Shown here: one piece after another, positions 34,097-42,958 of the stretch | How positions within the stretch are numbered: the first letter of the stretch is position 1 | Layout: each line of letters opens with the position of its first letter | Assembly: GCA_050946195.1 (NCBI GenBank) | Contig: JBMNUI010000001.1 | Location: forward strand, 14,466-78,465 | DNA: 64,000 nucleotides | Source of the DNA: UMGS1002 sp050946195 | GTDB taxonomy: Bacteria; Bacillota; Clostridia; Oscillospirales; CAG-272 | Direction of reading: 5' to 3' | The notes under the pieces: model-generated | Told to the model about the DNA's origin: nothing | Database searches by the model: none | Seen by the model: the letters and a program-made list of their open reading frames with translations, nothing else | Translations under genes and position numbers: made by a program

Positions 34097-35461
34097 TTAT
34101 CTAAGTATCGCTTTATCTTTCTGCAGGATACCGACCACTTCGCGGTAGTTGACATCCCTCGGGCTGATGCCCTTATGCACGGCGCAGGCTGCAAGCGTCC
34201 CGGCGCCCTGGCCGACTGCCATGCAGGTCGGCATCACCCGCATGGAGGCGAGCGATTCGTGGTCCATTGAGATGCACCTGCCCGAGAAAAGCAGCCCGTC
34301 TATGTCAGCGCTTATAAGCGAGCCGAGCGGTATCCCGTAGGGCTCAACAACCTCCTTCAGGACGGTTCCCTCCCCCTTGCCGCTGTGGATGTCGATTTTA
34401 AATCCGCCAAGGGCAATAGTATTCTCGGGCTTGTAGCCCGCGAGCACCTGGTCCACGGTCAACTTTTCAATCCCGCGGAACCGCCGGGTCTCGCGCACGC
34501 CTATTGCCGGACTTATTGAGTCGAGAACCGCGTTTTCAAAACCAGGGAAATACTCGCGCAGGACCCGGAAAATGCCCTCGACCTGAAGCTGCGCCTTGAC
34601 CTCGGCATCGGACAGGCTCTCGATATCTGAGCAGTCGCAGTTCGTGATACGCACAATGTTGAGAAATACCTTGCCGGGTATTGTGGAATTAATAATAATG
34701 ATGTTCTCGCGTAAAATCGGGCAGTCGGTTTTTTCCCTGATTTCGTCAAGATATGCCTTCATGCCGACCAAGACATAGGTGTCGGTCGAGCGCCAGAGCT
34801 TTGTGTCGTAACCTTCCCCCACGCTGACAGTATCAATCTGCTTTTGATTCTCGGGGTGCGCTTCAATGAAGCTCATGAGTTTTTCTTTGTCAAATCCGAT
34901 GACCGAGAACATGAGCGTCGGCGGCTGCAGCATACGGTCAGCAGCGCTGCCCTTCTCGTATTGCGCCCCCGCAATATATGCAAGGTCGCCGTCACCGGTG
35001 GCGTCTATAAACACTTTGGCGCTTATCTCTACCTGGTCACCCTTGCCGGTCACAATCGCCTTCTGAATCCTGCCATCTTTAACAACAGCGCCGGTGACCT
35101 CGGTGTGGAAGAGCAGCCGCACCCCGGCCTCAAGGCACTTTTTGAGCGCAAGCAGCCTGAACCTGTCGGGGTGAATCAGCGTCACCGAATTGTGGAGCGG
35201 GCAGCGCACATGACCAAAAGAATCGCCGCTCGCCATGAGATCGTCGATAAACTCCTGGGCTATCCCGCCGATAATCTGCCGGCCATCCTGCGCAAGGTAC
35301 CCGAGCAGCGGCAGGCCGGTTGCGGCGCAGCCGCCGAGGTGGCCGTTTCTCTCGCACAAAATCACACTTGCTCCGTGTCTTGCAGCGGCTAAAGCCGCCG
35401 GAATACCGCCCGGCCCCCCGCCAAGGACCGCGACGTCACAAGACAACTCCCCTTTTCCCAT
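34097..35461 (-). CDS. FAD-dependent oxidoreductase
   Basis: 454 residues with an N-terminal Rossmann motif VAVLGGGPGGIPAALAAARHG and ERNGHLGGCAATGLPLLGY, then VFIDATGDGDLAYIAGA, a pattern of the FAD_oxidored (PF12831-like) group. C-terminal ISMDHESLASMRVMPTCMAVGQGAGTLAA is typical of that group's second FAD block. Substrate unknown. ATG at 35461 is favoured over a TTG at 35470 because AAAGGAG is ten bases before it. Has its own promoter and a hairpin in the leader. Confidence 0.8.
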   Translation of the reverse strand: MGKGELSCDVAVLGGGPGGIPAALAAARHGASVILCERNGHLGGCAATGLPLLGYLAQDGRQIIGGIAQEFIDDLMASGDSFGHVRCPLHNSVTLIHPDRFRLLALKKCLEAGVRLLFHTEVTGAVVKDGRIQKAIVTGKGDQVEISAKVFIDATGDGDLAYIAGAQYEKGSAADRMLQPPTLMFSVIGFDKEKLMSFIEAHPENQKQIDTVSVGEGYDTKLWRSTDTYVLVGMKAYLDEIREKTDCPILRENIIIINSTIPGKVFLNIVRITNCDCSDIESLSDAEVKAQLQVEGIFRVLREYFPGFENAVLDSISPAIGVRETRRFRGIEKLTVDQVLAGYKPENTIALGGFKIDIHSGKGEGTVLKEVVEPYGIPLGSLISADIDGLLFSGRCISMDHESLASMRVMPTCMAVGQGAGTLAACAVHKGISPRDVNYREVVGILQKDKAILR

Positions 35462-35490
35462 ACCGGTCAAACTCCTTTATTCTTATAATC

Positions 35491-35524
35491 GGATATACCC
35501 GGAAGCCGAGCTTCCGGCATATCC
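35491..35524 (-). promoter_or_regulatory. Hairpin in the FAD oxidoreductase leader
   Basis: CCGGAAGC-CGA-GCTTCCGG at 35499-35517, extended by GGATAT/ATATCC flanks. It lies in the 5' leader between promoter and ribosome-binding site. It may be a regulatory stem or an operator. It has no T-run. Confidence 0.45.
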
Positions 35525-35555
35525 GTGCCGCGGTTCAATGGGCAAACACGCCATT

Positions 35556-35585
35556 ATTATAACACCATATTCGCCGATATGTCAA
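35556..35585 (-). promoter_or_regulatory. Promoter of the FAD oxidoreductase gene
   Basis: On the minus strand TTGACA, 18-base spacer, TATAAT. Start of transcription would be near 35549. Confidence 0.6.
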
Positions 35586-35651
35586 TAATACCAAATGTTT
35601 TTTCTAATACGTCCGGATTTGAGATAAAAAAGGAAATTTCGCCGGCCACTA

Positions 35652-35680
35652 TTGATTTTTTCTTTATGTATTGATATAAT
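35652..35680 (+). promoter_or_regulatory. Promoter of the malic enzyme gene
   Basis: TTGATT, 17-base spacer, TATAAT; leader of ~30 bases with AAAAAGGAGAT before the ATG at 35718. Confidence 0.7.
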
Positions 35681-35717
35681 TTACACTGATTTTAAACCGA
35701 TAAAAAAGGAGATAACC

Positions 35718-36893
35718 ATGAACTACGCCGAAGAATCGCTGAAAATGCACGCTCAATGGAAAGGCAAAATCGAGGTGGTAGCCAAAGTTCCGGTTTCGAG
35801 CAAACAGGACCTTTCGCTTGCATATACCCCCGGTGTTGCACAGCCTTGCCTTGAGATACAGAAGGATGTCAATAAAAGCTACGAGCTGACCCGCCGCTGG
35901 AATCTCTGTGCGGTTATAACCGACGGAAGCGCGGTGCTGGGTCTGGGCGACATCGGACCCGAGGCCGGAATGCCGGTTATGGAGGGCAAATGCGTGCTCT
36001 TCAAGGCCTTTGGCGACGTCGATGCCATCCCGCTCTGTATCAAGTCCAAAGATGTTGACACGATAGTCGAAACAATTTACCTGCTCTCAGGCTCCTTCGG
36101 CGGCATCAATCTTGAGGATATCGCAGCTCCCCGTTGCTTTGAAATCGAGCGCAAGCTGAAAGAGAAGTGCGACATTCCGATCTTCCACGACGACCAGCAC
36201 GGCACCGCAGTCATCACTCTTGCCGGGCTTGTTAACGCCCTGAAGGTCGTAAACAAGAAGAAGGACGAGGTCAAAGTTGTAATTAACGGCGCAGGCGCCG
36301 CGGCCATCTCAATTGCCAAGCTGCTGCTCGCCGACGGATTTGGTGATATCATCCTGTGCGACAGGAAGGGCGCAATCTATGCCGGGCGCACAGAGGGTAT
36401 GAACTGGATTAAAGAAGAAATGGCCCAGGTGACAAACCTCTCGGGCAAACGCGGCTCGCTTGCCGATATACTGGTTGGCGCCGACGTGTTTATCGGCGTC
36501 AGCGGCCCGGGCGTGGTGACTACAGATATGGTCAAGACCATGAACCGTGACGCAATTGTATTTGCCTGCGCCAACCCGGTTCCAGAGATCTTCCCCGATG
36601 ACGCCAAGGCCGGCGGAGCAAGAGTCGTGGCAACCGGCCGCTCCGACTACCCGAACCAGATAAACAACGTGCTCGCCTTCCCCGGCATCTTCAGGGGAGC
36701 CTTTGACGTGCGGGCCTCGGATATCAACGACGAGATGAAGCTGGCTGCCGCGTACGCGCTCGCCGGGCTCATCTCCGACGAAGAGTTGAACGAGAATTAT
36801 ATCATCCCTGCCGCATTCGACAAGCGCGTCGGTCCCGCGGTCGCCAAGGCAGTCGCCGAAGCTGCCCGGAAATCCGGCGTGGCAAGGATATAA
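35718..36893 (+). CDS. NAD(P)-dependent malic enzyme
   Basis: Oxidative decarboxylation of malate to pyruvate. 391 residues, the short bacterial form without a PTA-like C-terminal domain. SLAYTPGVAQPC, FHDDQHGTAVITLAG (metal and substrate site) and the Rossmann VVINGAGAAAISIAKLL are all present. Cofactor preference is not certain. Strong AAGGAG upstream of the ATG. Confidence 0.93.
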   Translation: MNYAEESLKMHAQWKGKIEVVAKVPVSSKQDLSLAYTPGVAQPCLEIQKDVNKSYELTRRWNLCAVITDGSAVLGLGDIGPEAGMPVMEGKCVLFKAFGDVDAIPLCIKSKDVDTIVETIYLLSGSFGGINLEDIAAPRCFEIERKLKEKCDIPIFHDDQHGTAVITLAGLVNALKVVNKKKDEVKVVINGAGAAAISIAKLLLADGFGDIILCDRKGAIYAGRTEGMNWIKEEMAQVTNLSGKRGSLADILVGADVFIGVSGPGVVTTDMVKTMNRDAIVFACANPVPEIFPDDAKAGGARVVATGRSDYPNQINNVLAFPGIFRGAFDVRASDINDEMKLAAAYALAGLISDEELNENYIIPAAFDKRVGPAVAKAVAEAARKSGVARI

Positions 36894-36898
36894 AGATT

Positions 36899-36975
36899 TT
36901 CGAAGCGTTGCCCCACACTCCGCTTAAGGAGCTTTTTGAAAAAAGTTCCTTAAGAATACTCAAAACTTTTAATCT
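36899..36975 (-). repeat. Dispersed palindromic repeat, copy E
   Basis: Inverted copy after the malic enzyme gene. It keeps the A/T palindrome (36923-36954, CTTAAGGAGC... GTTCCTTAAG) and the AAGTTTTGAGTATTC block in reverse, and a decayed GC part (GTTGCCCCACACTCCG). It is the only other copy with the long palindrome intact. Confidence 0.65.
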
Positions 36976-36984
36976 AAATACAAC

Positions 36985-37015
36985 CAAGCGCGGGTCCTAC
37001 ATCCCGCGCTTTTTA
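36985..37015 (+). terminator. Terminator of the malic enzyme gene
   Basis: AAGCGCGGG / CCCGCGCTT with T-run following. Confidence 0.8.
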
Positions 37016-37116
37016 GTTGTTAGATATTATATACTATTAGTGAATGCAGGGAATTTGAGAGGTAGGCGTACTTGGTAGGTGCTTTGTGCGATATAGAAAT
37101 GAACAAGATCAATAGA

Positions 37117-37147
37117 AACGAGACCTGTCATCATAACAGGTCTCGTT
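37117..37147 (-). terminator. Terminator of the tRNA-Val/tRNA-Ala unit
   Basis: Perfect 12-base stem AACGAGACCTGT / ACAGGTCTCGTT beginning right after the tRNA-Ala CCA end on the minus strand, followed by TTTCTATT. 37016-37116 holds nothing recognised. Confidence 0.75.
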
Positions 37148-37148
37148 A

Positions 37149-37224
37149 TGGTGGAGCATAGGGGACTTGAACCCCTGACCCCAACACTGCCAGTGTTGTG
37201 CGCTCCCAACTGCGCTAATGCCCC
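37149..37224 (-). tRNA. tRNA-Ala (GGC)
   Basis: 76 bases on the minus strand. Acceptor GGGGCAT pairs with ATGCTCC and includes the G3-U70 pair that identifies alanine. Anticodon stem CAACA/TGTTG with loop CTGGCAG gives anticodon GGC. T-arm AGGGG-TTCAAGT-CCCCT. The CCA end is encoded. Confidence 0.95.
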
Positions 37225-37280
37225 GGGAATATTTTGCCGGAAGCCCGGCTTTTTTGTTGCACACCGCCCGATATTCGGGC

Positions 37281-37357
37281 TGGTGGAGACAGCAGGGCTC
37301 GAACCTGCGACCTCACGGATGTGAACCGTGCGCTCTGACCAACTGAGCTATGCCTCC
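37281..37357 (-). tRNA. tRNA-Val (CAC)
   Basis: 77 bases on the minus strand. Acceptor GGAGGCA/TGTCTCC with one G-U. Anticodon stem CACGG/CCGTG with loop TTCACAT gives CAC, reading the GUG valine codon. T-arm GCAGG-TTCGAGC-CCTGC. CCA encoded. First gene of the unit. Confidence 0.93.
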
Positions 37358-37368
37358 TCAACGCCGCC

Positions 37369-37397
37369 ATTATACCATATTGGCGGCGAAAATGCAA
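37369..37397 (-). promoter_or_regulatory. Promoter of the tRNA unit
   Basis: On the minus strand TTGCAT, 17-base spacer, TATAAT just upstream of tRNA-Val. The -10 lies in the loop of a CGCCGCCA/TGGCGGCG inverted repeat (37362-37388), which may also serve as a 3' structure for polC. Confidence 0.65.
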
Positions 37398-37460
37398 TAG
37401 TAAATTTAAATTTCCGGCAAAAATCGCTTTATTTTTAAAGAATCTTTTGCTATACCGCGC

Positions 37461-40400
37461 TTACGCGAAACTGAAGGTGAGCTGGTCGGTTTCGTCAAGC
37501 CCGTCGAGCACGCCGTTATTGCGTAGAATCTCAATCACGCTTTTGTTGAGCCCCGCGCGTACCCTCAGGTCCTCAACCGAGGAGAAGGGCTGTTTATTCC
37601 TCTCGTCAACTATGTTCTGCGCGGCGGCCCCGCCCAGCCCGCTCAACGAGCAGAAAGGTAGCCTGATAGCCCCGTTCTCGGGCAGAAAAGCGTAGGCGTC
37701 GGACTTGTTCAGGTCAACCTTAAGGAACCTGATTCTGCGCGCATAGCATTCGTTGATAAGCTGCAGCACCGGAACCATTCCCTGCTCTTTCGGCGAGGCA
37801 TCCTTGCCGCGGTTTTCAATGTCCCGCAGAGTCTCGGCAACGGCCCTTTTTCCCTTCATGACCAGCTCGGCGTCAAATCCGGTCGGGGCAACCGTAAACA
37901 TGGTGCAGTAAAATTCAAGCGGCCGGTGAACCTTGAACCACCCGAGCCGGATTGCCGACATGACATATGCGGCGGCGTGCGCCTTTGGAAACATATACCT
38001 GATTTTCCAGAGTGAATCGATATACCATTCTGGAACATTGTGCTCACGCATAAGGCGAACCATGTCCTCGCCGAGCGGCTTGCCGCGCTTGTTTTTCCGT
38101 ACAAATTCCATGATGTTGAATGCGTCCTGGCTCTCAAGGCCGTAGCGCATCAGCGTGAGCATGATGCCGTCGCGTGTTCCTACAACCTGCGAAATGTCGC
38201 AGATATTGTTCTTGATAAGCTCCTGCGCGTTCCCGAGCCAGACGTTGGTACCGTGAGTAAGTCCTGATATCTGAATAAGGTCGGCAAAGTTTTTAGGCTT
38301 GGCGTCGAGCAGCACCTGCTGGATGAACCGCGTGCCCATCTCGGGCAGCCCGAAGGTGCCGAGCTTGCAATCGATATCATCGGGGCTGACACCGAGCGAT
38401 TTGGTTGAGAGAAATAGTTCGTAGACCGCAGGGTCGTTCATCGGGACATCCGCAATTTTAATTCCGGTCAGATGTTCGAGCCACCAGTATTTTGTGGGAA
38501 TATCGTGCCCGAGCGCATCGATTTTCAGGACGGTCTCATGCAGATATGTAAAGGCAAAGTGGGTGGTAATAATGTCTGATTTCGGATCGTCTGCCGGCCG
38601 CTGAACCGGTGTGAAGTCATACACATCAAACTGGCGGGGGATGACTATCAGCCCGCCGGGGTGCTGGCCGGTCGTGCGCTTTATTCCGACACAGTTCATC
38701 ACAAGCCGATTAAGTTCGGCCCTCGGCAGCGATATTTCTTTTGATTCGAGATATTTTTTTACAAACCCGTAAGCGGTTTTGTCGCCAAGAGTGCCGATTG
38801 TCCCGGCCCGAAATACGTTGTCGGCGCCGAAGAGCTCTTCGGTGTATTTATGTACCTTTCCCTGAACCTCGCCGGAAAAATTAAGGTCTATATCCGGGAA
38901 CTTGTCGCCGTGGAATCCGAGGAAGGTTTCAAACGGGATGTCCTGTCCGTCGATATTCATCTTGTGCGAGCAGACCGGGCAGAGTTTTTCAGGCAGGTCG
39001 AAGCCCGAGCCCACCGAGCCGTCGGTGATAAACTCGCTGTGGCGGCAGCCCGGGCACCAGTAATGCGGGGGCAGCGGGTTGACCTCGGATATCCCGGCCA
39101 TGGTAGCCACAAACGAGGAGCCGACCGAGCCGCGCGAGCCGACGAGGTACCCCTCGTCCTCACTGAACTTCACCAGCCGCTGGGCAATAATGTAAAGCAC
39201 CGCAAAGCCGTGCTTGATGATAGCATTCAGCTCCTTTTCAAGTCGTGCGGCCACAATCGGCGGCAGCTCGTCGCCGTACATGCTCCGGGCCCGCTCATAG
39301 CAGATCCGCTGCAACTCTTCCTCGGCGCCCTCCATGCTCGGGGTGTAGAAGCCCTCGGGAATCGGGCGGACATCCTCAATCATATCGGCGATTTTGTTTG
39401 TGTTCTTTACCACAACCTCATATGCCGCCTCATCGCCGAGATAAGAAAATTCCTTGAGCAACTCTTCGGTCGTGCGCAGATAAATCCGGGACTCGCGTTC
39501 GGCGTCCCTGAATTTCATGCCTGAGAGCAAGATTTTTCGGAAAATCTCCTCGTCCGCGTTTAGAAAGTGCGCGTCGCTGGTCGCCACCACGAGCTTGCCG
39601 AGCTTTTTTCCGAGGTTGTAGATTTTCCGGTTGATCTCCCTTATGGCATCCTCGTCGCGCAGCACTTCTTCTTCTATCAAAAACCGGCTGTTTGATACCG
39701 GCTGGATTTCAAGATAATCGTAAAACGCGGCGATTTTTTCAATCTCGGCATCCGGCTTGTTTTCAAGAATTGCCGAAAACAGCTCGCCTGAGCTGCAAGC
39801 CGAGCCGACAATCAGCCCCTCGCGGTATTTTTCAAGCAGGGTTTTCGGGATTCTCGGAGTCCGGTAAAAGTAATTCAGATAGCTCTCGGATATTATCCGG
39901 TAGAGGTTTTTCAGTCCGGTCTGATTTTTGACAAGGATAACCTGGTGATAAGTTTTAAGCCTTAAGGGGTCGGAATTCTCGCTCATCTCGCGGACAAGCT
40001 CAACAAAGCTGTAAATGCCGAGCGAGCGCATTTTCTCTGTCATGCAGAGAAAGATATGGGCCAGAATCTCGGCGTCCTCATGCGCTCTGTGATGTCTGAA
40101 ATTGCCCAGCCCGAAGTAATCTGCCAGGGTGTCGAGCCGATGATTTTTCAGGTCCGTGTTTATGTATCGAGAGAGCGCAAGCGTGTCAAGATAGGAGTTG
40201 TCAAATGGTATTCCGGCGCGCTCGCAGGCAATTCTGATAAAACCAACGTCAAAGTCGGCGTTGTGCGCGACCAGCATCCGGCCCCCGGCAAACTCAAGAA
40301 ATGCACTCACCGCCTCTGTCTGGGACGGTGCGCCGGCGACCATAGAGTCGTCAATCCCGGTCAGCCGGGTAATTTCATTTGATATCGGCTCCTCGGGGTC

Positions 40401-41873
40401 GACAAAGGTGTGAAACCTGTCGCCGATTTTGCCGCCCGAGACCAGCACGGCGCCGATCTCAATAATCTTGCAGCTTTGAGCCGACAGTCCGGTTGACTCG
40501 ATATCAAAGACAACAAATTCTCCGTCAAATTCGGGCGCCTGTCCGAATACCGCGCTCGGAGTGTCGTTGACAAAATAGCCCTCGACGCCGTAGATCGGCT
40601 TTACACCCTGCTCCTTTGCGGCGAGCATGATTTCGGGGTAGGCCTGCAGGGTGGCGTGGTCGGTGACGGCTATAGCCTTGTAACCCCACTTCTTGGCGGT
40701 CTTAGTCAGGTCCTGCGGCGATATCAGCGCGTCCATTGTCGACATCGAGGTGTGTACATGCAGCTCGACACGCTTGTTTATGGCAGTATCGGTGCGCTCG
40801 ATGCGCTTTATTTTAGCGGCATGGCTGAAGGACATATACAGCTCCTCCCCCGCCCCGCCGCCGCGGCGCCGCTCGCGCTTTACCGAGCCGTAGAGGGCAA
40901 GTGTGGCGCCGTCGCTTACAAAGGCCGAGATTTCGTCGGCCTCGTCGGGCTCGAGGCCAAAGCAACGGACGTCTATTGAGGAATTGTAATCTGTAATTGA
41001 AAAGGATATGTTTACTTTGTCGCCCGACCTTATTTCGGTTTTCTCAAAGCCGAAAACATCGCCGGCAATAAGGACCTTCTTCACCGGCGAGGTGATTTCG
41101 GCGATTCTGGTCGGCGTGACCTCGAATTCCCCGCCATACACGAATTCCGGGTTTGTGATGTCGAATTTTCTGCAACCCGAATTGTAAATTCCTCTTACCT
41201 GTTCAATTTCAACCTCGGGATAGAGCGTCGTTACACGCCGGAAGGAAGGCTGCTTGTCACTATCAGTCCCGTCGCGTTCATTGTCCCGCGAAAAGCCGTT
41301 GCGCGACTGGTATTCCTCATATTTCCTGTCGGCATAATAAAGCTCGCGGTCAATTTCCTCAAGCTTTTGGCGTATGCTCTCTGAATAGTCCCCCCCGCCC
41401 GAATTAACAAGTCTGACCTTTACCCCGACGCCGAACTCCCGCCTGATAATTTCTCCGATAATCCGCGGTGTTTCGTAGTCTTCAAGCAGATCAATTCCGG
41501 CCGGTGGTGTTTCAATGTCGACAATTAACTCCTCGCCGTCGAAGCTGTAGTTGTAATCAGAAAAGAAACCGCGTGCCACAGTGCCTGTGCGCTCGGCTTC
41601 CTTCAGTATTTCGGGTATATAATCTTCGGTCAGCAGCCCGGCCGGGTACTTCGGAATAATTCTCACACCCCGCATCCGGTAGGTTGACATGAGCTGTGTT
41701 TCAACCGCATAGAGCAGTGATTTTGGAATAATTTCATCAAAATCAAGCTCAACCTCAAGCAGACGCCGCTCGCGGTCGCATCTGACCGCACACCCGCCGG
41801 CTTTCTTCAAGCATCCAAAAGCCGCGTCGTCCGGCTCATATTTTGTAAATATATCAAAAAAGGTTCTTGGCAT
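37461..41873 (-). CDS. polC: DNA polymerase III PolC-type alpha subunit
   Basis: Low-GC Gram-positive replicative polymerase with built-in 3'-5' exonuclease. 1470 residues: N-terminal domain, OB fold, PHP domain (HVHTSMSTMDALI, VTDHATLQ), inserted exonuclease (VVFDIESTGLS near residue 450; HNADFDVGFIR), a zinc site CPGC...CPVC, then the catalytic core with DIDLNFSGE and the PKAHAAAYV block. Last gene of the pyrH-to-polC run, two bases after ispG. The proS gene often found between rseP/ispG and polC is absent. Confidence 0.96.
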   Translation of the reverse strand: MPRTFFDIFTKYEPDDAAFGCLKKAGGCAVRCDRERRLLEVELDFDEIIPKSLLYAVETQLMSTYRMRGVRIIPKYPAGLLTEDYIPEILKEAERTGTVARGFFSDYNYSFDGEELIVDIETPPAGIDLLEDYETPRIIGEIIRREFGVGVKVRLVNSGGGDYSESIRQKLEEIDRELYYADRKYEEYQSRNGFSRDNERDGTDSDKQPSFRRVTTLYPEVEIEQVRGIYNSGCRKFDITNPEFVYGGEFEVTPTRIAEITSPVKKVLIAGDVFGFEKTEIRSGDKVNISFSITDYNSSIDVRCFGLEPDEADEISAFVSDGATLALYGSVKRERRRGGGAGEELYMSFSHAAKIKRIERTDTAINKRVELHVHTSMSTMDALISPQDLTKTAKKWGYKAIAVTDHATLQAYPEIMLAAKEQGVKPIYGVEGYFVNDTPSAVFGQAPEFDGEFVVFDIESTGLSAQSCKIIEIGAVLVSGGKIGDRFHTFVDPEEPISNEITRLTGIDDSMVAGAPSQTEAVSAFLEFAGGRMLVAHNADFDVGFIRIACERAGIPFDNSYLDTLALSRYINTDLKNHRLDTLADYFGLGNFRHHRAHEDAEILAHIFLCMTEKMRSLGIYSFVELVREMSENSDPLRLKTYHQVILVKNQTGLKNLYRIISESYLNYFYRTPRIPKTLLEKYREGLIVGSACSSGELFSAILENKPDAEIEKIAAFYDYLEIQPVSNSRFLIEEEVLRDEDAIREINRKIYNLGKKLGKLVVATSDAHFLNADEEIFRKILLSGMKFRDAERESRIYLRTTEELLKEFSYLGDEAAYEVVVKNTNKIADMIEDVRPIPEGFYTPSMEGAEEELQRICYERARSMYGDELPPIVAARLEKELNAIIKHGFAVLYIIAQRLVKFSEDEGYLVGSRGSVGSSFVATMAGISEVNPLPPHYWCPGCRHSEFITDGSVGSGFDLPEKLCPVCSHKMNIDGQDIPFETFLGFHGDKFPDIDLNFSGEVQGKVHKYTEELFGADNVFRAGTIGTLGDKTAYGFVKKYLESKEISLPRAELNRLVMNCVGIKRTTGQHPGGLIVIPRQFDVYDFTPVQRPADDPKSDIITTHFAFTYLHETVLKIDALGHDIPTKYWWLEHLTGIKIADVPMNDPAVYELFLSTKSLGVSPDDIDCKLGTFGLPEMGTRFIQQVLLDAKPKNFADLIQISGLTHGTNVWLGNAQELIKNNICDISQVVGTRDGIMLTLMRYGLESQDAFNIMEFVRKNKRGKPLGEDMVRLMREHNVPEWYIDSLWKIRYMFPKAHAAAYVMSAIRLGWFKVHRPLEFYCTMFTVAPTGFDAELVMKGKRAVAETLRDIENRGKDASPKEQGMVPVLQLINECYARRIRFLKVDLNKSDAYAFLPENGAIRLPFCSLSGLGGAAAQNIVDERNKQPFSSVEDLRVRAGLNKSVIEILRNNGVLDGLDETDQLTFSFA

Positions 41874-41875
41874 TT

Positions 41876-42958
41876 TTATTTTGTGATGTCCTTAATTTCT
41901 TTTATCAGCGTGTTGATGATTTCTTCTTCCTTGACTTTCCCGACTATTCTGCCGCGCTTGAACAGCAGCGCCTCGCCGACCCCGCCGGCAACCCCGATGT
42001 CGGCCTCTCTTGCCTCGCCCGGGCCGTTTACCGCACAGCCCATGAGCGCCACGGTCAGGGGCTTGTCCAGCAGCCCCTCGCGCCGGGCCGCGGCTTCAAA
42101 TTCCCGGTGGAGCCTGATTAAATCAACAGAGGTCCGGCTGCAGGTGGGGCAGCTTATGATATTAAGCCCTCGCTGGCCTTCGATACCGAGGGCTGTCAGC
42201 AGTTCGCGCGCCGCGCTCACCTCATTCAAAGGGTCGTCGGTCAGCGAGATTCTTATAGTGTCGCCGATTCCGCGGCAGAGCAGCGCTCCGATTCCCACCG
42301 CACTCTTGACAAGCCCTATCCTGCCGGCGCCGGCCTCGGTCACCCCGAGGTGAAGAGGGTAGGCCGACCTCTCGAAGAGCAGGACGTTTGCGTCAATCAT
42401 GGTCTTGACGTCCGAGGATTTGATTGACACCACAATGTCAAAAAAGTCAAATCTCTCAAGCAGGGCAATATTCCGCAGCGCCGACTCGCAGAGCGCCCCG
42501 GCACTCGGCGCGCCGTACTTATTTAAAATCTCCCGCTCAAGTGAGCCGCTGTTGACCCCGATTCTTATCGGTATGCCCCGCGCCCGGCAGGCACGGCAGA
42601 CCTCCCTGAGAGCTTCTTCGCCGCCGATGTTCCCGGGGTTTATTCTGATTTTATCGGCGCCCCGCTCGGCCGCAAGTATGGCGAGCCGGTGGTCGTAGTG
42701 TATATCGGCGACAAGGGGGGTGGCGATTCCCTTCTCCTTCAGGTACCCGATTGTCCGGGCGGCCTCGGCGCTCGGTACAGAGACGCGGATAATGTCGCAC
42801 CCGGCCTCCTCAAGCGCCCCGACCTGCCGCAGTGTGGCCTCGCGGTCCTCGGTTTTGGTGTTAGTCATCGACTGTATGGCGATTTTATTTCCTTCGCCGA
42901 TTGTGACCCGCCCGATTTTGACTTCTCTTTTCGGGGCTCTTATCTCGTTGTATACCAT
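41876..42958 (-). CDS. ispG: 4-hydroxy-3-methylbut-2-enyl diphosphate synthase (flavodoxin/ferredoxin)
   Basis: Iron-sulfur enzyme of the MEP isoprenoid route. 360 residues. N-terminal VTIGEGNKIAIQSMTNT and RVSVPSAEAART; cluster cysteines in ISCPTCSRT and MGCAVNGPGEA. Overlaps the end of rseP by 19 bases. With dxr, uppS and cdsA it joins isoprenoid and envelope-lipid synthesis in one transcription unit. Confidence 0.95.
   Translation of the reverse strand: MVYNEIRAPKREVKIGRVTIGEGNKIAIQSMTNTKTEDREATLRQVGALEEAGCDIIRVSVPSAEAARTIGYLKEKGIATPLVADIHYDHRLAILAAERGADKIRINPGNIGGEEALREVCRACRARGIPIRIGVNSGSLEREILNKYGAPSAGALCESALRNIALLERFDFFDIVVSIKSSDVKTMIDANVLLFERSAYPLHLGVTEAGAGRIGLVKSAVGIGALLCRGIGDTIRISLTDDPLNEVSAARELLTALGIEGQRGLNIISCPTCSRTSVDLIRLHREFEAAARREGLLDKPLTVALMGCAVNGPGEAREADIGVAGGVGEALLFKRGRIVGKVKEEEIINTLIKEIKDITK

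Noticed and set aside
37362..37388. Hairpin as the polC terminator
   Set aside because: No T-run on the minus strand after it, and it contains the -10 of the tRNA promoter.
38850..39524. 224-residue forward frame inside polC
   Set aside because: Shadow of the polC coding strand; no start site support and no family resemblance.
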